Source: Alphaproteobacteria bacterium (lineage in GTDB: Bacteria > Pseudomonadota > Alphaproteobacteria > Puniceispirillales > Puniceispirillaceae). Taken from it: 64,000 nucleotides of DNA. The position numbers and the translations under genes are program-made. The DNA lies in the NCBI GenBank assembly GCA_016780775.1, contig JADHLI010000009.1, positions 1 to 64,000 of the forward strand. Reading direction: 5' to 3'. Of this stretch, positions 19,769 through 29,103 are shown piece after piece (the first letter of the stretch is position 1; the number at the start of each line of letters is the position of its first letter). Below the pieces are notes generated by a model. It searched no databases and was not told the DNA's origin. It worked only from the letters and a program-made list of their open reading frames with translations.

Positions 19769-20530
19769 ATGAATCTGCATGCAGTTAAAGCAATTTATTT
19801 TTTTGAAATGGCGCGCACTTTTCGCACGCTGTTACAATCCATTATATCGCCTGTAATCTCCACAGCCTTATATTTTATTGTGTTTGGTTCTGCCATCGGC
19901 AGCCGCATGGTTGCCATTGATGGGGTGTCGTATGGTGCGTTTATTGTTCCTGGCCTTATCATGCTGACGGTTTTGATGCAGAGTGTTACCAACGCTTCTT
20001 TTGGCATTTATTTTCCGAAATTTATAGGCACGATTTATGAGCCTTTATCAGCACCTGTATCCTATTTTGAAATGCTGATCGGTTATGTTGGCGCAGCGGC
20101 TACAAAGTCTATGATTATTGGCCTGATCATTTTGGCAACCTCATTTTTGTTTGTGCCATTGCAGATAGCTCATCCTGTTTGGATGGTTGGATTTCTAGCG
20201 CTGACTTGTGTTTCTTTTAGCTTGCTAGGTTTTATTATCGGTATTTGCGCTCGAAATTTTGAACAGCTTAATCTGGTGCCAGCTTTGATTATCACGCCGC
20301 TGGTTTTCTTAGGTGGCAGTTTTTATTCTATCAGCATGCTGCCCCCATTCTGGCAGACAGCAACCTTATTTAATCCGGTAGTCTATCTGGTCTCTGGCTT
20401 TCGTTGGGCGTTTTTTGATACAGCAGATGTTGCGGTCACCTACAGCCTTTTAGCTATTGCTTTATTCAGCCTGATTTTTGTTGTGGTGATTGCTCTGATT
20501 TTTAAAACTGGGTATCGACTAAAGCCTTAA
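19769..20530 (+). CDS. ABC-2 type transporter permease (YadH-like)
   Basis: Multi-TM protein with ABC-2 features ([28 protein letters not shown]). 4 bp after the ATPase gene. Confidence 0.9.
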   Translation: MNLHAVKAIYFFEMARTFRTLLQSIISPVISTALYFIVFGSAIGSRMVAIDGVSYGAFIVPGLIMLTVLMQSVTNASFGIYFPKFIGTIYEPLSAPVSYFEMLIGYVGAAATKSMIIGLIILATSFLFVPLQIAHPVWMVGFLALTCVSFSLLGFIIGICARNFEQLNLVPALIITPLVFLGGSFYSISMLPPFWQTATLFNPVVYLVSGFRWAFFDTADVAVTYSLLAIALFSLIFVVVIALIFKTGYRLKP

Positions 20531-20541
20531 CTCTTCAAATT

Positions 20542-21378
20542 TTAGGATTGCCAGTTTGGGGTGCGCTTTTCAATAAAAGCCCCAATGCCTTCCTCGGCAT
20601 CTTGCTCTAGCATATTCTGGGTCATCACAGATGCAGCATAATCATAAGCATCTGCAAGCCCCATTTCGGCTTGTTTGTAAAACGCTTCTTTACCGATTTT
20701 AACGGTAGAAGCAGGTTTGCTAGCAATAAGTTCAGCCATTTTGATGGTCGCTGGCTCTAGCTCTGACATTGGAACGGCTTGGTTCAAAAGGCCCCATTCG
20801 ACCGCTTGGCTGGCGCTAATCATCTCGCCTGTCAGCAGCATTTGCATCGCTTTTTTTCGCGGCACATTGCGCGATAAAGCCACCATGGGGGTAGAACAGA
20901 AAAGCCCAATATGCACACCAGGCGTTGCAAAGCTTGCATGTTCAGCAGCAATGGCTAGATCGCAAGTGGCCACTAATTGGCATCCTGCAGCAGTTGCCGT
21001 GCCTTGCACAGACGCAATTACTGGTTTTGGACTGGCAATGATGGATTGCATAACCTTAGAGCATTTTGTCATGGTTTCATCAAAAAAAGAACGGCCTCTA
21101 TCTGAATGGCTCCGTGCTGCTGTCAATTCTTTTAGATCATGCCCTGCGCAAAAAACAGATCCCCTGGCGCTCAGGATAATGACTTTGATGTTAGGTTCTT
21201 CTGATAAGCGTATGATAGCGTCATGTAGCGCATCTAGCATCGCCAAAGATAAGCTGTTTCTGGCTTCCGGCCGGTTTAGCGTCAGGCTGGCAATAGTGCG
21301 GTTGCGGCTTTCCAGCACATATGCTTCTTGCGGTTTTTCACGCGAGCTATCTTTGGGATTTTGGGCATCTGGCGTCAT
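20542..21378 (-). CDS. Enoyl-CoA hydratase/isomerase family protein
   Basis: SLTLNRPEARNSLSLAMLDAL, ARGSVFCAGHDLKEL, ASVQGTATAAGCQLVATCDLAIA. Confidence 0.9.
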   Translation of the reverse strand: MTPDAQNPKDSSREKPQEAYVLESRNRTIASLTLNRPEARNSLSLAMLDALHDAIIRLSEEPNIKVIILSARGSVFCAGHDLKELTAARSHSDRGRSFFDETMTKCSKVMQSIIASPKPVIASVQGTATAAGCQLVATCDLAIAAEHASFATPGVHIGLFCSTPMVALSRNVPRKKAMQMLLTGEMISASQAVEWGLLNQAVPMSELEPATIKMAELIASKPASTVKIGKEAFYKQAEMGLADAYDYAASVMTQNMLEQDAEEGIGAFIEKRTPNWQS

Positions 21379-21581
21379 CTAGCTTCTCCCTTAGGCGTCG
21401 TGCCATACCCTTTTAAGGGCTCAACACTATATATAAGCATAGGCTTCGTTTCATAAAAATCCAAATTTTCGATGTTTTAAAGCCCTCCCTTAGGCTTCTT
21501 TGCATCACATCATAAAAAAATAGGGGTGGATTCGTTTTGATTATATTGGCGAAAGAGCTGAGTTCGGGCTAACATAAAACA

Positions 21582-24500
21582 ATGGATGGTGATACTAAAA
21601 CGACCCGTATTTTGCATGACGCTGCGCTGCGCCCGGTAAGCCTTGCCGATAAATATGATCTGGAAACCCCAGATGTATTTGTCAGCGGCACCCAAGCGTT
21701 AGTGCGCTTGTGCCTGTTGCAGGCAGAAATTGACCGCCGCGCAGGCCTAAACACAGCTGGGTATGTAAGCGGCTATCGTGGCTCGCCTTTGGGCAGTATC
21801 GATTTGCAGTTTGAACAGGCAACAACCGTTTTAGAAGCAGCTAATGTTACTTTTGCTCCTGCCTTAAATGAAGATTTAGCTGCCACGGCATTATGGGGCA
21901 CCCAGCAAGCTAACCTGCATGGTGAAGGCAAATATGATGGGGTGTTCGGCATCTGGTATGGCAAGGGGCCGGGCGTTGATAGAACAGGCGATGTGTTTCG
22001 CCATGCAAACCTTGCAGGTACGGCCGATAAGGGCGGGGTGTTGGCGCTGATGGGTGATGACCATGGTGGCGAAAGCTCAACAGTTTGCCACCAGTCAGAA
22101 TATGCGATGATGGATGTGATGATCCCGGTTCTGAACCCTGCCAATCTAGAAGAGATGGTAGATTTCGGCTTGCATGGATGGGCGTTGTCGCGTTTTGCTA
22201 GTGTCTGGTGCGGGATAAAATGTGTAAAAGATAATATTGAATCCACCGCGTCTGTTACCTTAACCCCAGATAGTTTTCATACCCACCTGCCCAATGATTT
22301 TGAAATGCCGATGGGCGGACTTGGTATCCGGCGTGCTGACCATCGTCATGATCAGGAACAGCGTTTGCACGCACATAAAATGCGGGCTGTTAATGCCTAT
22401 GTGCGCGCCAATAAATTAGACCGTGTCACGGTGAGTGGGGGAAAGACGCCGCGCTTTGGCATTGTCAGTACTGGCAAGGCTTATATGGATGTCGTGCAGG
22501 CACTCGCCGATTTAGGCATTGATGCAAAAACAGCAGAAAAGATCAGCCTTAGTGTTTATAAAATCGGCATGTCATGGCCAGTTGAGCCAGAGGGTTTAAA
22601 AGCATTTGCATCTGGGCTATCGCATATTCTGGTGGTTGAAGAAAAGCGTGGATTGCTAGAAAGTCAGGTTAAAGAAATCCTCTATAATACTGTGCAGCCA
22701 CCATCTGTATTTGGTAAATGCGATCTAGAGGGTGTGCGTCTGCTAACCGAAGAAGGCTCTATAACCTCAATGGAGGTAGCCAGAGCCATTGCTGCAAAGC
22801 TGTTACCAGAAGAAGTGCGCAGTGCTGGCCTGAATAAAAGGCTAGCAGAAATAGATACAGCATTAATGCGGGAATTTGCGCCTTTATCGGTGACACGCGC
22901 GCCGTATTTTTGTGCTGGTTGTCCACATAACAGCTCTACTGTTTTGCCAGAGGGCTCGCGCGGTTATGCGGGTATTGGCTGTCACTGGATGGCTCAATTT
23001 ATGGACCGTGATGTGGAAGGCTTTACCCATATGGGTGGTGAGGGTGCTAACTGGATTGGTGAGGCCTGTTTTTCGCATCGCCCGCATATGTTCCAGAATA
23101 TTGGGGATGGCACCTTTAATCATTCTGGATTAATGGCGATACGGGCGGCTGTCGCGGCAGGCGTTAATATGACTTATAAAGTGTTATATAATGATGCGGT
23201 AGCGATGACAGGTGGGCAAACGCATGAAGGCGGGATAACACCTATTGAAATCGCAAATTTAATGCGTGCCTGCGGGGTCTCGCCTTTGGTACTGGTAACA
23301 GATGATCTAACGCGCCATGATAAATCAACTTATCCTGATGGGATGCGCTTTTATCACCGTAGCGAATTGCAGATTGTGCAAAAAGAATTGGCTGAGGTTA
23401 AAGGCGTTAGCGGTCTGATTTATGATCAGACGTGCGCAACGGAGAAACGCCGGCGGCGCAAGCGCGGCAAGATGGTCGACCCTGATGAGCGGATTATGAT
23501 TAATCCTGAGGTATGTGAGGGGTGCGGGGATTGCGGTGTGCAATCAAACTGTGTGGCTATTTTGCCTTTAGAAACAGAATTAGGTCGCAAACGACAGATT
23601 GATCAGTCTGCCTGTAATAAGGATTTTTCATGTATCAAAGGATTTTGCCCAAGCTTTGTTAGCGTGAAGGGCGGGCAATTGCGCAAGCCAGAAGCTAGCC
23701 TGCTAACTACAGATTTAGCAGAGCCTGTATCTGTATTTCCGCTTGAAAGGCCAATAAGCATCGTTCTGACAGGGGTAGGGGGTACCGGCGTTGTAACCAT
23801 CGGTGCATTATTGGGAATGGCAGCGCATCTTGAGGGTAAGGGGTGCGGTATTATCGATATGGCAGGGCTAGCCCAGAAGGGTGGGGCGGTGACTAGCCAT
23901 ATTCGCATCGCTAGCACCCCTGAGGATATTTCAGCTATTCGCATTGGATCGGGTAGCGCTGATATATTGCTCGGCTGTGATAATTTGGTCAGTGCTGAAG
24001 CTGGGCTGTTAAAGCTTATGCGCGCAGATGGCCATGTTGTTGCAAATAGCTATGAGATGCCAACAGGTGATTTTACCCGAAATGCTGACGCACAATTGCC
24101 TGGTGCTGATATTGCCCAGCGCCTGTCTAGTATTGTTGGCGAAGACCGCGCAGTGATGGTCAATGCAACCCAGATGGCGCTTAGTTTGCTAGGCGATGCA
24201 ATTGCCGCCAATTTATTCTTGCTTGGTGTGGCATTCCAACGTGGTCTTATCCCCCTATCCGCAGCAGCGATAGAAGAGGCGATAACGCTAAATAATGTTG
24301 CTATTGAGCAGTCTAAACAGGCCTTTATGTGGGGGCGGCAATGGGTAGCAGATTCTAAAAAGGTAGAAACAGCACTCGCTAATAAAGCAACTGCCGCGCC
24401 GCTTGGGATGACTAGCCGTCTTGAGGCTTTAGACGATATTATTGCGGACCGCGTGGCTCGCCTAGCTGTTTATCAAGATGCAAGCTATGCGGAGCGCTAT

Positions 24501-25052
24501 CGCAGTTTGCTTGCACCAGTTATGGCAATCGATAATGAGGCAAGCAGAAGATTGTCTAAGGCTGTAGCCAGATATTTATATAAGATGATGGCTATCAAAG
24601 ATGAGTATGAAGTAGCGCGCCTCTACAGTGATGGTCAGTTCAGCAAACAGATAAAACAGATGTTTGAAGGTGATGTGAAGCTGTCTGTGCATTTGGCGCC
24701 GCCACTGCTAGCTAAGCAAGATCCAGCAACAGGTCGTCCACGCAAATCCCAATATGGAAGCTGGATTTGGCCAGCCTTTAAACTTTTGCGACATCTGCGC
24801 GCTGTGCGCGGCACCTGGATGGATGTTTTTGGCTATACAGAAGAGCGCAAACGAGAGCGTCAGGCACGAGATGATTATTGCGCATTGCTAACCGAAATTT
24901 GCGCTAATCTAAGGCCAGAAAATTATGAGTGCGCAGTAGAGATGGCAAGCCTGCCAGAAAAAATACGTGGTTTTGGTCCGGTGCGTTTAAGCCATATGAT
25001 CGAGGCGGAGGCAGAATTACAGGCGTTAAAGAAACGTTTCTATACGAAATAG
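21582..25052 (+). CDS. Indolepyruvate ferredoxin oxidoreductase, fused 1156-aa protein
   Basis: ThDP domain (GIGCHWMAQFMDR), Fe-S region CEGCGDCGVQSNC, gamma-like domain (VLTGVGGTGVVTIGALLGMAAHLEG). Confidence 0.93.
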   Translation: MDGDTKTTRILHDAALRPVSLADKYDLETPDVFVSGTQALVRLCLLQAEIDRRAGLNTAGYVSGYRGSPLGSIDLQFEQATTVLEAANVTFAPALNEDLAATALWGTQQANLHGEGKYDGVFGIWYGKGPGVDRTGDVFRHANLAGTADKGGVLALMGDDHGGESSTVCHQSEYAMMDVMIPVLNPANLEEMVDFGLHGWALSRFASVWCGIKCVKDNIESTASVTLTPDSFHTHLPNDFEMPMGGLGIRRADHRHDQEQRLHAHKMRAVNAYVRANKLDRVTVSGGKTPRFGIVSTGKAYMDVVQALADLGIDAKTAEKISLSVYKIGMSWPVEPEGLKAFASGLSHILVVEEKRGLLESQVKEILYNTVQPPSVFGKCDLEGVRLLTEEGSITSMEVARAIAAKLLPEEVRSAGLNKRLAEIDTALMREFAPLSVTRAPYFCAGCPHNSSTVLPEGSRGYAGIGCHWMAQFMDRDVEGFTHMGGEGANWIGEACFSHRPHMFQNIGDGTFNHSGLMAIRAAVAAGVNMTYKVLYNDAVAMTGGQTHEGGITPIEIANLMRACGVSPLVLVTDDLTRHDKSTYPDGMRFYHRSELQIVQKELAEVKGVSGLIYDQTCATEKRRRRKRGKMVDPDERIMINPEVCEGCGDCGVQSNCVAILPLETELGRKRQIDQSACNKDFSCIKGFCPSFVSVKGGQLRKPEASLLTTDLAEPVSVFPLERPISIVLTGVGGTGVVTIGALLGMAAHLEGKGCGIIDMAGLAQKGGAVTSHIRIASTPEDISAIRIGSGSADILLGCDNLVSAEAGLLKLMRADGHVVANSYEMPTGDFTRNADAQLPGADIAQRLSSIVGEDRAVMVNATQMALSLLGDAIAANLFLLGVAFQRGLIPLSAAAIEEAITLNNVAIEQSKQAFMWGRQWVADSKKVETALANKATAAPLGMTSRLEALDDIIADRVARLAVYQDASYAERYRSLLAPVMAIDNEASRRLSKAVARYLYKMMAIKDEYEVARLYSDGQFSKQIKQMFEGDVKLSVHLAPPLLAKQDPATGRPRKSQYGSWIWPAFKLLRHLRAVRGTWMDVFGYTEERKRERQARDDYCALLTEICANLRPENYECAVEMASLPEKIRGFGPVRLSHMIEAEAELQALKKRFYTK

Positions 25053-25100
25053 AAGTGCCCAAGTGAAAGACTAAATGAGATAGGGTAAGGCTAGAGGGTT

Positions 25101-26864
25101 ATGAATTATACACCGCCTATTGATGATATGAAATTCGGTCTGCGCTATCTGGCAGATCTAGAAAAGCTAGCTGGTCTGCCACCATTTGGGGATATCAGCA
25201 TCGAGCTAGCGGATGCTGTTTTGGAAGAAGCTGGAAAGCTGGCAGCAGATGTGATTGCCCCGCTAAATCATAGCGCTGATAATCAGGGGTGTGTGCGTAC
25301 CGAAGATGGTGAGGTTAAGACCCCAGATGGGTTTGCAAATGCCTACAGAGCGATGGGCGAGGCTGGATGGACAGCAATGGAAGCGGCCGAAGAGTTTGGT
25401 GGCCAGCATATGCCGATGGCTGTCAGTGCCGCGGTGAATGAGATGTGGCAGTCTGCTAGCCTTAGCTTTGCGCTGTGCCATTTGCTGACACAAGGCCAGA
25501 TATATGCACTCCAGAAATCAGCCAATGATGCTCAAAAAGAAATATTTGTCCCGCCAATGGTAGAAGGGCGCTGGACCGGCACGATGAACCTCACTGAGCC
25601 GCAGGCTGGTACTGACCTTGCGGCTATCAAAAGCCGGGCGATCCCGAACGGCGATCATTATCTGATAACAGGTCAGAAAATATATATCACCTATGGTGAG
25701 CATGATATGGCGGAAAATATCATCCATTTGGTGCTGGCACGTACGCCTGATGCACCGGCGGGGGTGAAGGGCATTTCAGTATTTATCGTACCAAAATTTT
25801 TGGTCAATGAAGATGGCAGCTTGGGCGCACGCAATGATGTGAAATGCCTGTCTATTGAAAAAAAGCTGGGTATTAAAGCTTCGCCTACCGCTGTTCTTCA
25901 ATATGGGGAGAAAGGCGGTGCGATCGGCTATCTGGTAGGAGAAGAAAATAAGGGGCTGGAGATCATGTTTGGCATGATGAACCACGCCCGTTTCGCTGTT
26001 GGCTTGCAGGGGCTTTCTATTGCTGAGCGTGCTTATCAACAGGCGGTGGATTATGCCGCCAACCGGATACAGGGCGCGCCGCTTGATAGACCAGAGGGAA
26101 CGCCCATTATAGAACATCCCGATGTATTGCGTCTTGTGAGCGTAATGCGCTCAGAGGTTGAGGCGATGCGCGCGCTTATCCTTGTTGGTGGTGCGGCGCT
26201 AGATAAAGCCCATCATGCTGAAGAAGGGCAAAAAGCCTTTGAAGAGCAACGTGCCTCGCTGTTGATCCCTATCATTAAAGGATGGCTAACCGAACGGTCG
26301 GTGGCGTTGACTTCTGATGCGGTGCAGGTGCATGGCGGCATGGGCTTTATTGAGGAAACAGGTGCGGCCCAGCATTTCCGGGATTCGCGTATTCTGCCAA
26401 TTTATGAAGGCACCACCGCCATTCAGGCAAATGACCTGCTATTCCGGAAAACCTTGCGCGATAATGGTGCTGGATTAAAGGCACTATTTACTGAAATCGA
26501 AGCAGACATCAAAGGGTTGCCAGCACAATATGCAAAGCCGGTGATGCAAGGGCTAGATACTGCCAGAGCAACATTAGATATATTATGTGGACGTGCGAAC
26601 AGTCCGCGGGATGCGGCTGTTAGCGGGGTTGATTGGCTTATGCTCCTTGGCTATTTATTTGGTGGCTGGCAAATGGCGAAATCTGCGCATATAGCTGGCG
26701 GCGATGCGGTAGGGGTTTTCTCTCCTGATTTTGTGGCGGCGAAACAGACTACATGCCAAATTTATCTGTCTAGCTGTATGCCGCATATTGGCGCCCTATC
26801 AGCTAAAATCTGTTCAGCTGGGTCTGATGTGTTGTCTATGCGCCCAGAATGGCTTGCCAGATAG
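25101..26864 (+). CDS. Acyl-CoA dehydrogenase (long, ~590-aa class)
   Basis: MNLTEPQAGTDLAAI, QVHGGMGFIEETGAAQHFRDSRILPIYEGTTAIQANDL. Confidence 0.94.
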   Translation: MNYTPPIDDMKFGLRYLADLEKLAGLPPFGDISIELADAVLEEAGKLAADVIAPLNHSADNQGCVRTEDGEVKTPDGFANAYRAMGEAGWTAMEAAEEFGGQHMPMAVSAAVNEMWQSASLSFALCHLLTQGQIYALQKSANDAQKEIFVPPMVEGRWTGTMNLTEPQAGTDLAAIKSRAIPNGDHYLITGQKIYITYGEHDMAENIIHLVLARTPDAPAGVKGISVFIVPKFLVNEDGSLGARNDVKCLSIEKKLGIKASPTAVLQYGEKGGAIGYLVGEENKGLEIMFGMMNHARFAVGLQGLSIAERAYQQAVDYAANRIQGAPLDRPEGTPIIEHPDVLRLVSVMRSEVEAMRALILVGGAALDKAHHAEEGQKAFEEQRASLLIPIIKGWLTERSVALTSDAVQVHGGMGFIEETGAAQHFRDSRILPIYEGTTAIQANDLLFRKTLRDNGAGLKALFTEIEADIKGLPAQYAKPVMQGLDTARATLDILCGRANSPRDAAVSGVDWLMLLGYLFGGWQMAKSAHIAGGDAVGVFSPDFVAAKQTTCQIYLSSCMPHIGALSAKICSAGSDVLSMRPEWLAR

Positions 26865-26891
26865 TGCATTTCTTGTCAGATTGGCAACACC

Positions 26892-26908
26892 TTTTCTTGT
26901 CAAGAAAA
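26892..26908. promoter_or_regulatory. Perfect inverted repeat TTTTCTTG-T-CAAGAAAA directly upstream of the sulfhydrylase gene
   Basis: 8-bp arms with 1-nt centre, ending 4 bp before ATG 26913 or 13 bp before the alternative ATG 26922. Confidence 0.4.
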
Positions 26909-26912
26909 TTGG

Positions 26913-28220
26913 ATGAAGCTGATGAGTGATGATTATAAATTCGATACGCTAAGCCTGCATGCTGGCCATGTGCCTGATGAGCGTTATGGCTCGCGCGCGG
27001 TGCCTATTCACCAGACTACCTCTTATGTGTTCAAAGATACGCGCCATGCCGCAGCCCTGTATAATATGGAAGTAGGCGGGCATTTATATTCGCGTATTTC
27101 TAATCCGACTGTAGCGGTGCTAGAACAGCGTATCGCCGCTCTTGAAGGGGCAGCAGCCTGCACGGCTACTTCTTCTGGTATGGCTGCGCTTTCTTCTGCT
27201 TTAATGACGTTATGTTCTGCTGGCGATCATATTGTTGCCTCTGGCCAGCTTTATGGCGCGAATGTTAATTTGCTGAAATATACGCTGCCACGCTTTGGTA
27301 TTGAAACCAGCTTTGTTTCTGCAACAGACCCAGAAGCCTTTAAGGCTGCGATACAGCCCAATACTAAGCTGGTATTTGGTGAGGTTATCGGCAATCCAGG
27401 TCTGGATATTATGGATGTCGAAGCGGTTAGCGCTATTGCCCATGAGGCAGGCATCCCCTTAGTGATAGACGCGACTTTTAATACGCCCTGGTTGTTAAAG
27501 CCGGTAACAAAGGGCGTGGATATTATCATTCATTCCCTGACAAAATGGATGGGCGGGCATGGTGTGGCTATTGGCGGCGCGGTCGTGGATGGCGGTAATT
27601 TTAACTGGAGCCAGAATGATAAATTCCCCACTATTGCTGAGCCGCATTATTCTATGGACGGGATTAATTTTGCCGAAGAATATGGCCCGGTTGCCTTCAC
27701 AGCAAAGTTTCGTGCCGAAGCGATGTATAATTTTGGCCCCTGCCTGTCCCCAACAAATGCGTTTCATTTACTGCAAGGGCTAGAAACCCTGCCACTTCGT
27801 ATGCAGCGCCATATGGATAATACTTTTGCCTTGCTTGACTTCCTGCAAGGTCATGAAGATGTGGCATGGGTGCGTCATCCAAATCTAGCCGACCATCCAG
27901 GGCATGAAGTTGCCAAGCGCCTGATGCCGCGCGGTGCTGGCTCTATCATTAGTTTTGGTGTTAAAGGTGGGCGGGATGCTGGACGCGCCTTTATTGAGGC
28001 GGTGCAACTTGCTTCGCACCTAGCAAATGTTGGCGATGCCAAGACCCTTGTTATTCACCCTGCTAGTACCACCCATTCGCATATTGATGCTGAGGCGATG
28101 AAGCAGGGAGGTTTAAGCGATGATATGATCCGGCTTTCTGTAGGTTTGGAAGATATTGACGATATCAGGGCTGATTTCGAAAATGGCTTTCGGGCTGCTC
28201 GCAAAAAGACCAGAAGCTAG
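26913..28220 (+). CDS. O-acetylhomoserine aminocarboxypropyltransferase / sulfhydrylase family (PLP-dependent)
   Basis: FDTLSLHAGHVPDERYGSRAVPIHQTTSYVF, HSLTKWMGGHGVAIGG. Start may be ATG 26922 (MSDDYKF). Confidence 0.93.
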   Translation: MKLMSDDYKFDTLSLHAGHVPDERYGSRAVPIHQTTSYVFKDTRHAAALYNMEVGGHLYSRISNPTVAVLEQRIAALEGAAACTATSSGMAALSSALMTLCSAGDHIVASGQLYGANVNLLKYTLPRFGIETSFVSATDPEAFKAAIQPNTKLVFGEVIGNPGLDIMDVEAVSAIAHEAGIPLVIDATFNTPWLLKPVTKGVDIIIHSLTKWMGGHGVAIGGAVVDGGNFNWSQNDKFPTIAEPHYSMDGINFAEEYGPVAFTAKFRAEAMYNFGPCLSPTNAFHLLQGLETLPLRMQRHMDNTFALLDFLQGHEDVAWVRHPNLADHPGHEVAKRLMPRGAGSIISFGVKGGRDAGRAFIEAVQLASHLANVGDAKTLVIHPASTTHSHIDAEAMKQGGLSDDMIRLSVGLEDIDDIRADFENGFRAARKKTRS

Positions 28221-28229
28221 GAGGGGGTT

Positions 28230-29030
28230 ATGTTTGCGCAAATTCAGGCACAGAAAAGCTATCTTTCTACGGGTGGTAGGAAATTTAACGATCCTGCGCC
28301 TTTTTTGATTTTCCTGCATGGGAGCGGGCAATCCCATTTAAGCTGGGTCCTGCAGACCCGTTTTTTCGCTTATGAAGCGTTCAATGTCATTGCCCCTGAT
28401 TTTCCAGGGCACGGCCTGTCTGAAGGGGCGCCATTGGCAAGTATCGAGGAAATGGCAGACTGGATTATTGCGCTCATGGATAGGCTCGATATCGAAAAGG
28501 CGTTGGTGGTTGGCCATTCGCAAGGCGGGCTCGTAGCTCTTGAGCTGGCTTCGCGCTATCCGGCGCGCATTGATAAGCTGGTATTAATCGCAACTGCCCT
28601 TGCGATACCGGTAAATGATTACTTAGTCTCCGCATCGAAAGATAAACAGCCCGCCGCGATTAAGATGATGACGGGTTGGGGGCATGGCAGCTCTGCACAT
28701 TTTTACGACAATACCCAGCCCGGTTTTTCACATCTGGGATTTGGGCGTGCGCTGATGGCAGGCAATGACACTACCAGCTTGCATGCAGATTTGGGCGCGT
28801 GTAATGCCTATGATGGCGGGCCAGACGCTGCCGGCGCAATTCATCAGCCCTGCCTGATTATACTGGCAGGTTCAGATAAAATGACACCGATTAAAAAAGG
28901 GCGAGAGTTAGCACAGGCAATAGAAGGTAGTCAGCTGGTTGAAATTGCTGGGGCTGGCCACATGTTGCCATCTGAAAGGCCGGATGAAGTAAATTCAGCG
29001 CTTGCCAGTTTTTTGGGTGCGCCTGCTTAA
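28230..29030 (+). CDS. Alpha/beta hydrolase
   Basis: FLHGSGQSHLSW, VVGHSQGGLVALELA (nucleophile elbow GHSQG), AGAGHMLPSERPDEV. Confidence 0.92.
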   Translation: MFAQIQAQKSYLSTGGRKFNDPAPFLIFLHGSGQSHLSWVLQTRFFAYEAFNVIAPDFPGHGLSEGAPLASIEEMADWIIALMDRLDIEKALVVGHSQGGLVALELASRYPARIDKLVLIATALAIPVNDYLVSASKDKQPAAIKMMTGWGHGSSAHFYDNTQPGFSHLGFGRALMAGNDTTSLHADLGACNAYDGGPDAAGAIHQPCLIILAGSDKMTPIKKGRELAQAIEGSQLVEIAGAGHMLPSERPDEVNSALASFLGAPA

Positions 29031-29103
29031 AGCTGTTTAACATAGGCTTATTTCACAGATTGGGCGCGGGCTTAATTCACATATTAGGCAAAGTTTTTTA
29101 AAA

